From positions 1-51,318 of the forward strand of contig NZ_QWJI01000004.1 of assembly GCF_004354815.1 (NCBI RefSeq): DNA of 51,318 bases, written 5' to 3'. The DNA is from Cardinium endosymbiont of Culicoides punctatus. Its GTDB lineage: Bacteria; Bacteroidota; Bacteroidia; Cytophagales; Amoebophilaceae. Shown in pieces: positions 8,398-16,629 of this stretch. The notes under the pieces were generated by a model that was not told the DNA's origin, made no database searches, and saw nothing but the letters and a program-made list of their open reading frames with translations. The stretch's first letter is position 1. Every line of letters begins with the position of its first letter. The position numbers were made by a program, and so were the translations under genes.

Positions 8398-9825
8398 ATG
8401 CAAAAACTACAATTAGATCAAAAGCTGGTTCATAAAATATCTGGACAGCAGATCCAATTTATAAAATTATTGCAAGTACCTAATGTTGCGTTAGATACAT
8501 ATATTTCAAAAGAAATGGCCAATAACCCACTTCTAGATGATTTAAAAGACTCAGATAGTGAAGAAAATATAGAAGAATCAGAGCTGCCACTAGAAGAAAC
8601 ATTTAGTTTTTCTGATACCTATTCGAGAGATTTAGGTAAAACAAACCACCACATAGATGATCAAATTTCCCGAGAAAATAGAATAGAATCCATTGTATCT
8701 CTGCAGGAAAAATTAAGAGAACAGTTACATTTATTACACTTAAGTGAAGTGGGCTACATAATAGGAGAGCATCTGATTGGCAGTCTAGATCAAAATGGGT
8801 ATCTCCCACATGACTTGGAAATTATTGTTCAGGACCTACATGTAATGCATTACCTAGAGCTTTCTTTAAAAGAGGTAGAGGAGGTGCTTATAGCCATTCA
8901 AAGTTTAGATCCGCCTGGAATTGCGGCTAGAAATCTCCAGGAGTGTTTGCTATTACAAATACAAAGACATCGTCCAATGGATCCTGTTGTTCAACTGGCT
9001 AAAAAAATTATAAGTGCCTTTTTTGATGAGTTTGTAAAAAAGCATTATGAGAAAATAATAAAAAAATTAGGCATTGCCGATACCCATCTGCTTAAGGAAG
9101 CATTGGCATATATTACACGTCTTAGTCCCAAGCCAGGGTGGGCCAATGACAACATAGATCTTATGCGTAATTTCCTTTCTCCTGATTTTGTAATTCTAGA
9201 AGATCAGGGGAAACTAACCGTCGACTTGGTCCATTACAAAGCACCCAGGCTCCGTCTTAATAAAAAATATTTGACTATGTTGGAAGCCTACAAAAAAAAT
9301 ACAAAGCAAAATGCCGAAAGTCTGGAAATGCGCTCTTTTTTGAGAAAAAAATTGGAAGATGCCAAGGGCTTTATGGAGGCACTAAATCAGCGGAACCAAA
9401 CACTGCTTAAAACGATGCATGCTATTTTAGAGCTACAATACACATTCTTTTTAGAAGGAGAAGAAACAGACAAATTAACGCCTATGATTTTGCAACATGT
9501 GGCTGAAAGGGTTGGTGTAGACACTTCAACGATCTCAAGAATTGTAAATCAAAAATCGGTGCAAGGTAAGTTTGGTATTTATCCATTAAAGTTTTTCTTT
9601 TCGGAAGGAATTAGCAGGTCCAGTGGAGAAGAGGTAAGTAATAAAGCCGTCAAAAACAGAATTTTAGAATTGATCAGCGTTGAAAACAAACGAAATCCGG
9701 ATTCTGATGAACGTATTGTAGAGGTATTGGTCTCAGAAGGTTATAATATAGCACGTCGTACCGTAGCCAAGTATAGAGAGCAGCTCAATATACCTGTGGC
9801 TAGGTTGCGAAAGGTACTGGAATAG
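8398..9825 (+). CDS. rpoN: RNA polymerase sigma-54 factor
   Basis: 475 residues. The Gln/Leu-rich region I (QQIQFIKLLQ, residues 18-27, and NNPLLDD) binds core polymerase and AAA+ activators; an acidic region II follows (about 50-80); the core-binding domain is about 100-280; then the HTH (TSTISRIVNQK) and the C-terminal RpoN box ARRTVAKYR that recognises the -24 promoter element. All parts are present, so it should be active. It needs an enhancer-binding protein, none of which is encoded in this window. Retention of sigma-54 in such a small genome suggests a dedicated regulon. Confidence 0.96.
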   Translation: MQKLQLDQKLVHKISGQQIQFIKLLQVPNVALDTYISKEMANNPLLDDLKDSDSEENIEESELPLEETFSFSDTYSRDLGKTNHHIDDQISRENRIESIVSLQEKLREQLHLLHLSEVGYIIGEHLIGSLDQNGYLPHDLEIIVQDLHVMHYLELSLKEVEEVLIAIQSLDPPGIAARNLQECLLLQIQRHRPMDPVVQLAKKIISAFFDEFVKKHYEKIIKKLGIADTHLLKEALAYITRLSPKPGWANDNIDLMRNFLSPDFVILEDQGKLTVDLVHYKAPRLRLNKKYLTMLEAYKKNTKQNAESLEMRSFLRKKLEDAKGFMEALNQRNQTLLKTMHAILELQYTFFLEGEETDKLTPMILQHVAERVGVDTSTISRIVNQKSVQGKFGIYPLKFFFSEGISRSSGEEVSNKAVKNRILELISVENKRNPDSDERIVEVLVSEGYNIARRTVAKYREQLNIPVARLRKVLE

Positions 9826-10418
9826 TATGTTATGGTGCATTTACGCTGTATTGTACAGATATGTATTTTGAACGTCATTTTATAAAATTGGTATTACAAA
9901 TTTGCATATATTGCATAATTTTTATAAAATTGTATTTCCGTAGTTGGTTACATTTTATCATTTTAAAAATTAAATAAGTTTGAGTTGCAGTAAAGCACCT
10001 CATATTTTTATGCGTAGAGTTATTAATCTAAATCTAAGAGAAAACACACAATTTCAAAAAATATACGAACAATCTTTCCATACAAATACACAACTATTAG
10101 AACAAGTTCCACAAACATGTCATGCCTTGCCATAAGTAAATAATCATTTCAGTGATTTAGGTAAAATTATACATTATATACGGGTATAACCACAGGTTTG
10201 GCTATGTCCAGCTCAAGTGTATTTATGTCTATTCTTAGGCCATATCCTGTGTGTTTTGAATAGCATTCAAAAAGCAGCTTGGGGAGGGATCTAATCCCTT
10301 GAGTTGCACTAGTCGATTTGCATAAATGTATATGAAGTGTGCGCTTGTTGGGTTTTTATACAAATTTTGCATAGTTGGTTGCGTTTTTTTTGTCATTTTT
10401 TAAATTTAAAATCAATAT
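9826..10418. other. Intergenic region with decayed copy of lipoprotein upstream sequence
   Basis: The segment around 9939-9970 (TAGTTGGTTACATTTTATCA) resembles the sequences upstream of the lipoprotein genes at 10419 (TAGTTGGTTGCGTTTTTTTT) and 11319 (TAGTTTGTTGCAGTTTCATC). It may be the leader of a third, lost family member. A possible 41-residue frame follows at 10010-10135; otherwise nothing is recognised. Confidence 0.45.
10010..10135 (+). CDS. Possible small protein or gene remnant, 41 aa
   Basis: ATG-to-TAA frame encoding a polar, Gln-rich peptide beginning MRRVINLNLRENTQFQKIYE and ending CHALP. Its composition is protein-like, unlike random AT-rich translation, but no family is recognised. 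It may be the N-terminal remnant of a transposase or other gene, since it lies among decayed sequences. Confidence 0.25.
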   Translation: MRRVINLNLRENTQFQKIYEQSFHTNTQLLEQVPQTCHALP

Positions 10419-11120
10419 ATGTCGCATTTATTTCAAGTTCTTTCGTTTTCTATTGTATTTCTATTTTTTAGTTGTAGTGGGGCTAAATATGGTGAAAGTT
10501 ATGTAAAAAAACCGACTCCTTTACCAAGGAGCAATAATACTAACCCAAACTCAAATGAGCAAATATACGACACTTCTATTAAACAAATCTGTAGTGCCTC
10601 TTCATCGAAATGTGTTCAAAAATCAGAAGTTGAATCAATTTCAAGTATAGTCTACGATACTCCTATTGCGAAACAGGTTCAAATACTGGAAAATACTTCT
10701 GGTAGCTCAGATAGTGGTTGCTGTAGCGTTTTTAGTGATATGTATGACAATCCTAGATCGACTAATGGTATCAGTCTTATAAAACCTAGACTAATAACAA
10801 TACAACTAAATACGAATTCCAAAATTCTAGTAGGACCATGGATTGCAAAAGTTTTAGATTTGGCTACATCCCAAGATTCAGTACCACCACCATTAATACC
10901 AAATAAAAAGTCCTCAAATAGGTTCATGTGGCGTTTTTCTATTAATCTAGAAGCAAAAAAACCAAATAACCAGATTCTTGAATCAAATAATGTTAATCAG
11001 AGCAGTTTTCTTATAGAAGAATATGTTGAGTTAACCCCTCCAGTTCCAGTGGGTTTTTTTAGAACGCTTTTAAACTGTGCCTGTTGTATTCCGCTGCCAA
11101 AGTTAGGAACTACGAAGTAG
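10419..11120 (+). CDS. Lipoprotein with tyrosine YDxP motifs
   Basis: 233 residues with a lipoprotein signal peptide: hydrophobic 4-17, lipobox FFSC with Cys19. The mature part is low-complexity and polar with no recognisable fold. It has EQIYDTS (Y50), IVYDTP (Y79), DMYDNP (Y109) and EEYVELTPPVP near the C-terminus, plus a Cys-rich NCACCIPLP just before the end. The YDxP sites resemble the phosphotyrosine sites read by Crk-type SH2 domains in eukaryotes; whether this protein meets a host kinase is unknown. The first ~90 bp of the gene and the bases just upstream are nearly identical to those of the gene at 11319, while the rest is unrelated. This suggests a shared export leader fused to different cargo. 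Confidence 0.7.
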   Translation: MSHLFQVLSFSIVFLFFSCSGAKYGESYVKKPTPLPRSNNTNPNSNEQIYDTSIKQICSASSSKCVQKSEVESISSIVYDTPIAKQVQILENTSGSSDSGCCSVFSDMYDNPRSTNGISLIKPRLITIQLNTNSKILVGPWIAKVLDLATSQDSVPPPLIPNKKSSNRFMWRFSINLEAKKPNNQILESNNVNQSSFLIEEYVELTPPVPVGFFRTLLNCACCIPLPKLGTTK

Positions 11121-11318
11121 TTAAATAGAAATTTCGTCCAGAAATTGGTATTGAAAATCATGTTATAGCGCATTTGTTTCATGCTTGTATAATGGCATGC
11201 TATTCCATAAAAACAGCATTACATATTTGTGTAAACATGAATGTTTTTTTTTCAAAATTCTGTTTTTTAGTTTGTTGCAGTTTCATCCGTTATCATTTAT
11301 TAGTTAAAAAATCAATAT

Positions 11319-12221
11319 ATGTTGCATTTATTTCAAGTTCTTTTATTTTCTATTGTATTTCTATTTTTTAGTTGTAGTGGTGCTAAATATCGTGAAATTT
11401 GTAGGATTACGCCAGAGTATACAAATTGTTCAGACGGTTATTGTGGAGGAAAGGATATGTTAAAACTGTTTCCAAATAATTCTAAAATTATTAATGCTTC
11501 CAATCGTTTTCTATTATGTGAAAGTATTCGAAATGTGTTCTATAAGAACATTCAAGAAAGTTTAAAAAAGATTCAAGAGCAAGCTTCACACAACTCTATT
11601 AATGTTAAGGAATCTTATAAATTAAATGAAATTATTGAAGAACAGTTAGATATAAAAATTGCAGAATGGTTTTCAAACAATTTCCTCGACCTTAAGAAGG
11701 GAGTTGGCTTAGACGAAAAAAATATTGGGAAGCAGTTAGGTAAAATCATGCAAAAAAGAATCATAAACAATTTTAAAGCTTTCAATAATGAAAATAAAAA
11801 TCTTAATATTAAGAGTCTATCTTTACTAAATAACATCGTAAAAGAATGGTTTTTTAATAACACTAACGATTTTAAAAAGCCAGATGAAAAAAATACTAGG
11901 GAACAGCTAAACACAATCATTCAAGAACTACTTGCAGGTATTTTTGAAATTGTTGGGATCAAAGTTCCTGAGCAAAGCCACAATACCCATGACAGTACTA
12001 TTACGAAATCAAATAATCTAGATTTAAATGGGAATGGTTTATCTGTAGAAGATATTGCGTCAAGTCATCTAGGCTCATATTGCATTATTAGTATGGGCGA
12101 ACGTTTCTTTTATATCCCTCTTCTATTAACAAAGCAAGTTTCATCTTGTAATATGCATAAATCCAAGCCAGTTCCAACACAAAGGAGAAGAAATGATTAT
12201 ATCAATCAATTGCAATCCTAA
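11319..12221 (+). CDS. Repeat-containing lipoprotein, probably the 5' part of a frameshifted gene
   Basis: 300 residues with the same lipoprotein leader as the gene at 10419 (lipobox FFSC, Cys19). Two tandem related helical segments follow, each with an AEWFSNN/KEWFFNN core, a short Asp/Lys linker (DEKNIGKQL / DEKNTREQL) and a C-terminal helix. The final 30 residues (SCNMHKSKPVPTQRRRNDYIN) match the repeat unit of the next gene (VCNVHNSKPDKQKVSSYIN), but in a different frame. The frame is lost at about 12200 by a 4-nt duplication (ATCAATCAATTGC here, ATCAATTGC in the next repeat at 12315). The original gene therefore probably ran 11319-13089 as one lipoprotein of about 590 residues. Function unknown. 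Confidence 0.65.
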   Translation: MLHLFQVLLFSIVFLFFSCSGAKYREICRITPEYTNCSDGYCGGKDMLKLFPNNSKIINASNRFLLCESIRNVFYKNIQESLKKIQEQASHNSINVKESYKLNEIIEEQLDIKIAEWFSNNFLDLKKGVGLDEKNIGKQLGKIMQKRIINNFKAFNNENKNLNIKSLSLLNNIVKEWFFNNTNDFKKPDEKNTREQLNTIIQELLAGIFEIVGIKVPEQSHNTHDSTITKSNNLDLNGNGLSVEDIASSHLGSYCIISMGERFFYIPLLLTKQVSSCNMHKSKPVPTQRRRNDYINQLQS

Positions 12222-13089
12222 AAATAATACACCAGTACCAGTTTCATTACAAGCTACAGGATCAAATTGTAATGCTCACAACCCAAATCCAGATAAACAA
12301 AAGGGACCTAGCTATATCAATTGCAGTCCTCAAAATAATACACCAGCTTCATCACAAGCTACAGGATCAGTCTGTAATGTTCACAACTCAAAGCCAGATA
12401 AACAAAAGGTATCTAGCTATATCAATTGGAATCCTCAAGTACAATCATCAAAAGTTACAGGATCAAATTGTAATAATCATTATGATGAACAGCTTTATGC
12501 TACTCCTCAAAATAATGCACCAGTTTCATCACAAGTTGCATCATCTACAGGATCAAACAGTAATACTTCTAATACCTCAGATGATGAACAAGACTACGAT
12601 TTTCCTCAAAATAATGTACCAGTTTTACAAAAAAAAGCTCTATTGGATACAAAATCAGGCAGTAATGCTTTTGAGAACTTAGGAAATGAAGAGGACTACG
12701 ATATTCTTCCACCTCCAAAACCAGTTGAGCAAACTAGGAAAAATATGAAAACAAAACAAGTTCATTTTACTGATACAAAATCAAACAGTGATGTTTCTTA
12801 TAACTCAGATGGTGAACAAGATGAGGAGATTAAACTATTCAGTCCTGAAGACTATAAAGTTTGGCTTGCTGAAGAAAGCAAGAAAAGCAAACAAAAAAAG
12901 ATGAGTAAAAGCAATAATTATTCTGGTTCACATGCTGAACCAAAATCAGACTGTAATGCTAACAATAACAATCGTAGTACTATGCCATTGATCAGTCTTG
13001 AAGAAGCTCAAGATAAGTTTGGTCCAAAGGTAATAAATGATAGTGATAATGATACAGGTATCTGTGATTGTATATGTTGTATTTCTTAA
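12193..13089 (+). CDS. Repeat protein with YxxP, PPPKP and CaaX-like tail; 3' part of the frameshifted gene
   Basis: 298 residues from an ATG that overlaps the upstream gene by 29 nt; no signal peptide of its own. Residues 4-75 are two ~35-residue tandem repeats (SYINC-PQNNTP...QATGS-CN-HN...PDKQK) and a partial third. Then come EQLYATP (Y102), EQDYDFP (Y135) and EEDYDILPPPKP (Y169, with a possible SH3-type ligand), a basic cluster KKSKQKK (230-236), and the C-terminus CDCICCIS. The last four residues fit a CaaX box and the cysteines before it resemble Ras palmitoylation sites. These are motif matches only, with no fold recognised. Very rich in Asn, Ser and Gln. In frame-corrected form it would be the cargo part of the lipoprotein at 11319. 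Confidence 0.6.
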   Translation: MIISINCNPKNNTPVPVSLQATGSNCNAHNPNPDKQKGPSYINCSPQNNTPASSQATGSVCNVHNSKPDKQKVSSYINWNPQVQSSKVTGSNCNNHYDEQLYATPQNNAPVSSQVASSTGSNSNTSNTSDDEQDYDFPQNNVPVLQKKALLDTKSGSNAFENLGNEEDYDILPPPKPVEQTRKNMKTKQVHFTDTKSNSDVSYNSDGEQDEEIKLFSPEDYKVWLAEESKKSKQKKMSKSNNYSGSHAEPKSDCNANNNNRSTMPLISLEEAQDKFGPKVINDSDNDTGICDCICCIS

Positions 13090-13159
13090 ATTGTATTCCA
13101 TGTAGTGCTATTGATGGACACGAATGCATAAGCAGTGAAATAGGAAGTTAGGTACAAAA

Positions 13160-13276
13160 ATGCTGATTTATTTTGCTACCTTAGCTTTTGTTGGATGTGA
13201 CAATCATGGTTTTTTACTGCAAATCAATAAATGTTTTATACAAAAGGGAATAAGCTTTAGAACAAGAAAACGATAA
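13160..13276 (+). pseudogene. Detached lipoprotein signal peptide of the first lipase
   Basis: 38 codons from ATG to TAA. MLIYFATLAFVGCDNH matches the leader of the neighbouring paralogue (FLIYFAISIFVGCKNH), including the lipobox VGC. The TAA (13274-13276) immediately precedes, in the same frame, the ATG of the lipase at 13277. Compared with the paralogue, the stop arises in a region of small indels (GAAAACGATAAATGTATC versus GAAAATACATCTTATGTATC). The leader has thus been cut off from its enzyme. Confidence 0.7.
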
Positions 13277-14317
13277 ATGTATCTGAATATACCAATACCC
13301 AAACACATACCTCTTTTTGGTGTAGTACTTTTACATGGTTGTATGGCTGCTAAAAATGAACTGTACCTCATTGCCTCAAAAGTACGCACCAGATTTGGCA
13401 GTAATGTATTAATTATTCAACCAACATGCAGAACAAAAACCAAAAGCGTAACCTGCTCTATCGAAAGTCAAGCAAAAAAGGTATACAAAGAGATACAAGA
13501 CCAACTTGGTAGTAATAAAACGACAAAATCTTTGCCAATATGTATAATTGGGTATAGCCAAGGTGGCTTAGTAGCTTGTATGTTAGGTGATAAGTATAGA
13601 GACCAACTTAATATTTATGGCATAGTTACATGGAATGCCCCATTGGGAGGCGTACCTGTACTTAATAAGCATTATAATGATATACAAGAATTTATAAATA
13701 ATGCACAAGATGGGTTACAGTTGATTACCTCTCGTACTTCAGCTAATATTAAGCGAAATATGAAATTAGCCACATGTGTGCTAGGTATAATACGTCGCAT
13801 CCCCTTATTATGTTTAGATAGTGGGTTACAAGATATGTTACCAAATAGTTCATGTATTCAGCACGTACGTAAATTTCTACATGAGTCTAACCATGGTATT
13901 CCTTGTTTGCTTATTGCTAGCCATGAAAATGACTTTAGAAGGTTATTTACTAATCTCGTTTTAGATGATGACAATCATGAAAAAATAGAAGCATTCAATA
14001 AGGCATATGCAAAATATATAACAAATTCTCCTGATGGTCTGCATGATACTCTAATTCCACTAAAGAGTCAACTTTGCAGAGAAGATCGTTTTAATGGTCT
14101 TACTATTTCTATAAAGGGTAACAGTTCTATAGTTGGAACTATTCCAGGCCGATCTAACGTGAAAGAAAGAATTTATGGAAATACTGTGCATGCTGGGAAC
14201 TTGATTGTCATGGATCCCAATTTATTTATTAACAGCAACTATATAGAAGTTACCATTTACGCTAAAAAAATTTGTAGTGACATCATTGTATTTATCAATG
14301 AAGTGCTCATTCAATAA
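13277..14317 (+). CDS. Alpha/beta-hydrolase lipase, paralogue 1, leaderless
   Basis: 346 residues. Oxyanion-loop motif LLHGCM at 18-23, nucleophile elbow IGYSQGG (Ser94), a WNAPLGGVPV segment, a likely acid in GLHDTLIPLKSQL and a likely His in GNTVHAG. The fold and GYSQGG elbow are like palmitoyl-protein thioesterases and triacylglycerol lipases, so an acyl-ester or thioester hydrolase is expected. It is clearly paralogous to the next gene over its whole length. The signal peptide upstream (13160) is separated by a TAA, so the protein as encoded would stay cytoplasmic or be untranslated. The gene may be an early pseudogene. Confidence 0.75.
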   Translation: MYLNIPIPKHIPLFGVVLLHGCMAAKNELYLIASKVRTRFGSNVLIIQPTCRTKTKSVTCSIESQAKKVYKEIQDQLGSNKTTKSLPICIIGYSQGGLVACMLGDKYRDQLNIYGIVTWNAPLGGVPVLNKHYNDIQEFINNAQDGLQLITSRTSANIKRNMKLATCVLGIIRRIPLLCLDSGLQDMLPNSSCIQHVRKFLHESNHGIPCLLIASHENDFRRLFTNLVLDDDNHEKIEAFNKAYAKYITNSPDGLHDTLIPLKSQLCREDRFNGLTISIKGNSSIVGTIPGRSNVKERIYGNTVHAGNLIVMDPNLFINSNYIEVTIYAKKICSDIIVFINEVLIQ

Positions 14318-14429
14318 AATTTATTTGACAAAGAAAAATGATGTTTTTTTGCCTAAAAATTTATATACTTAGTTGATATTATGTAAAACGATGTTCCATA
14401 TTGATTTTTATTATAAAGTTATGATAAGC

Positions 14430-15611
14430 ATGAAGCCAACTACTATAAAATGTATTTTCCTGATTTATTTTGCCATCTCCATTTTTGTTGGATGTAAAAA
14501 TCATACTTCTACACTACAAATGGGCTTAGGATCTTCTAAGCAAAGTGAGATAGAAAATACATCTTATGTATCAGAAGCAACACATAATAAGCATTTTGGC
14601 GTAGTGCTTTTGCATGGTTGTATGGGTACTGAAAAAGAACTGGATCTTTTTGCATTAGCATTAGACAAGAAATTTGGAGATAGAGTATTAATCATTAAGC
14701 CAACATGTAGAAAAGAAACTAAAAGTGTAATTTGCTCTATAGAAGATCAGGCAAAAAAAGTATTTGAAGAGATAGAAAACGTGCTTAAAAATAATAATAA
14801 AACGATAAAATCTTTTCCAGTATTTTTAATTGGATACAGCCAAGGTGGTTTAGTAGCCTGTGTTTTAGGTGACCAATACAAAAACAAACTTAATATTCGT
14901 AGCATAGTTACATGGCATTCTCCATTGGGAGGTGTACCTGTACTTGAGCGTAATTGTAATGATATAAAAGAATTTATAAATGAAGGACAGGATGGATTGA
15001 AAAATATTCTCTCTTCTTCTGATGCTTCTCCTGACCTAAATACTGCCAAAAAAGAGATGAAACAACAAGCATGCATCCTATCGATAGGACGCATACTTTC
15101 CTGTTGGAATCGTGGGTTACAAGATATGTTACCAGGTGGCTTATGTATTCAGGATATACGGAAATTTATACGTGAAACGAACCAAGGTATTCCAATTTTA
15201 ATTATTGCTGGCCATGGATCTTGGACAGAATTGTTTAAAATCAATGATTCCAATATCGAAACACTCAATCAGGCATCAGCAAACTTCCTAACAAAGAATT
15301 CCAATGGTAAACACGATATGTTAATTCCATTAAAGAGTCAGCTCTGTAGAGGACCGAGCTTTGATGATCTTACTATTCTTACAAATGATAACGAACCTAT
15401 ACATGGAACTATGCCAGGAAAAGATCATGTGAAGTACTGTATATATTCTAATGTAACTCATTCCTCAGTTTTCCCTGCATTCGGTGGGATATGTGTCAAT
15501 AAGGATGACTATGATAAGGTTAGCATTTGGAATGAAGCAGTTGAGAATCGCATCATTGAATTTATTCAAGGGCATTTTTCAGATGCAAATAAAGCAGACA
15601 TAAACAACTAA
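14430..15611 (+). CDS. Secreted alpha/beta-hydrolase lipoprotein (lipase-like), paralogue 2
   Basis: I choose the ATG at 14430 (MKPTTIK...) because it gives a well-formed lipoprotein signal with lipobox FVGC; the frame stays open to 14373 with other possible starts. About 393 residues. HGCMG oxyanion loop near 62-66, nucleophile IGYSQGG (Ser137), WHSPLGGVPV, acid in GKHDMLIPLKSQ (Asp296) and His in NVTHSS (His344). Complete Ser-Asp-His set, so it should be an active esterase, lipase or acyl-thioesterase, membrane-anchored outside the cytoplasm. It follows paralogue 1 in tandem and ends 2 nt before the DciA-like gene. Confidence 0.8.
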   Translation: MKPTTIKCIFLIYFAISIFVGCKNHTSTLQMGLGSSKQSEIENTSYVSEATHNKHFGVVLLHGCMGTEKELDLFALALDKKFGDRVLIIKPTCRKETKSVICSIEDQAKKVFEEIENVLKNNNKTIKSFPVFLIGYSQGGLVACVLGDQYKNKLNIRSIVTWHSPLGGVPVLERNCNDIKEFINEGQDGLKNILSSSDASPDLNTAKKEMKQQACILSIGRILSCWNRGLQDMLPGGLCIQDIRKFIRETNQGIPILIIAGHGSWTELFKINDSNIETLNQASANFLTKNSNGKHDMLIPLKSQLCRGPSFDDLTILTNDNEPIHGTMPGKDHVKYCIYSNVTHSSVFPAFGGICVNKDDYDKVSIWNEAVENRIIEFIQGHFSDANKADINN

Positions 15612-15613
15612 TC

Positions 15614-15907
15614 GTGCAGAATTCAAACCAAACACAAAGCCTCAAAGAGTTGCTAAATAGGTTTATTGAAACTTCGCCTTTTCAAAAGCAAATCACAGCG
15701 GCAAGTATACGTACTGTCTGGCAGAAAGCTATGCCAAAAACAGTTTGTGATAGGACTGAAAAACTTTATTATTACAATGATAAAATCTTTTTGAAAATAA
15801 CTTCTGCTGCTTTACGCCATGAGTTGCAATTCAATAAAGATAAAATTATTGCCTTACTGAAAGAAAACATACCTAAAATAGCCATTCAAGATATCGTTTT
15901 TTTGTAA
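15614..15907 (+). CDS. DciA-like DUF721 protein
   Basis: 97 residues from a GTG start, matching the short DUF721 family: VWQKAMPKTVCDRTEKLYYYNDKIFLKITSAALRHEL is the typical core (W near 35, a beta-hairpin, then the S-x-A-x-x-x-E-L helix). DciA proteins help load the replicative helicase in bacteria that lack DnaC. The gene starts 2 nt after the lipase stop, converges on tonB and has only 20 bp between stops. Confidence 0.8.
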   Translation: MQNSNQTQSLKELLNRFIETSPFQKQITAASIRTVWQKAMPKTVCDRTEKLYYYNDKIFLKITSAALRHELQFNKDKIIALLKENIPKIAIQDIVFL

Positions 15908-15927
15908 CCAATAGGAATGGTTGTCTA

Positions 15928-16629
15928 CTACGTTGCAACCAATATAAAGGTTACCTTTCCTGTAGAAATTTTTGAATATGACTGTAATTCAGATGTTTTG
16001 CTAAACGTAATCCCACGTAATGCATCTGCATATATCTTTTCTACCATAGGTGTAACGGTTTTCTCTATGGTTTGAATAGAAATTATCTCCCCATTTTCGT
16101 CTACCTTAATTTCAAAAACTATTTTTCCACATTCCTCACTGGTATCATCTGGACTAGGAGCCCGATCCCACTTCCAACCAGTTAATTCAAGGGTTGCTCC
16201 TGCCTGCTTAGAAGATGTTGCTTTATATAATCCCCTATGATCTATTGGGAGTGTCGCTTCTTTATTAACGTTCTGCGGTGTTTTTGTTGAGCTATTTGTT
16301 TGCTTATCTTGAAGTGGCTTCTTTGTTTTGTTTCTTATTTTTTGGTTTTTATTAGTGGCATTTCTGTTTGCTACAAATGTATTTTTTTGCGTCTCCCCAT
16401 TTTCTGTTTGATTATTATTTACTATTGGTTTGTCTGTATGAGCATCCGTTTTACGATGCGTATTTGGCTGTATAGAAATAGTATATGATGGATTGCTAGC
16501 TATGCCTTGTTTTACATTGGGCCGTATGCAATAAACCAGTCCAAATAAAAAAAGATGTAAGCCTATGGAGACAGCCATGCTTTGCGTTCTATAGAGCATA
16601 ACCATTTGTTGTTCATCGTTTTTTTTCAA
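15928..16629 (-). CDS. tonB: TonB-like energy transducer
   Basis: 233 residues: one N-terminal transmembrane segment (about 17-35) carrying the S-x-x-x-H pattern (S21, H25) typical of TonB, a long polar Asn/Lys/Thr linker across the periplasm (about 40-130), and a C-terminal TonB-type domain (CGKIVFEIKVDENGEIISIQTIEKTVTP...). Couples the ExbB-ExbD proton channel to outer-membrane receptors. Its start overlaps the end of exbD by 17 nt, so the two are co-translated. No TonB-dependent receptor is encoded in this window. Confidence 0.85.
   Translation of the reverse strand: MKKNDEQQMVMLYRTQSMAVSIGLHLFLFGLVYCIRPNVKQGIASNPSYTISIQPNTHRKTDAHTDKPIVNNNQTENGETQKNTFVANRNATNKNQKIRNKTKKPLQDKQTNSSTKTPQNVNKEATLPIDHRGLYKATSSKQAGATLELTGWKWDRAPSPDDTSEECGKIVFEIKVDENGEIISIQTIEKTVTPMVEKIYADALRGITFSKTSELQSYSKISTGKVTFILVAT

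Noticed and set aside
12272-12682. 136-residue plus-strand frame inside the repeat gene
   Set aside because: It is the same repeats read in another frame; the frame at 12193-13089 has the protein-like composition and continues further.
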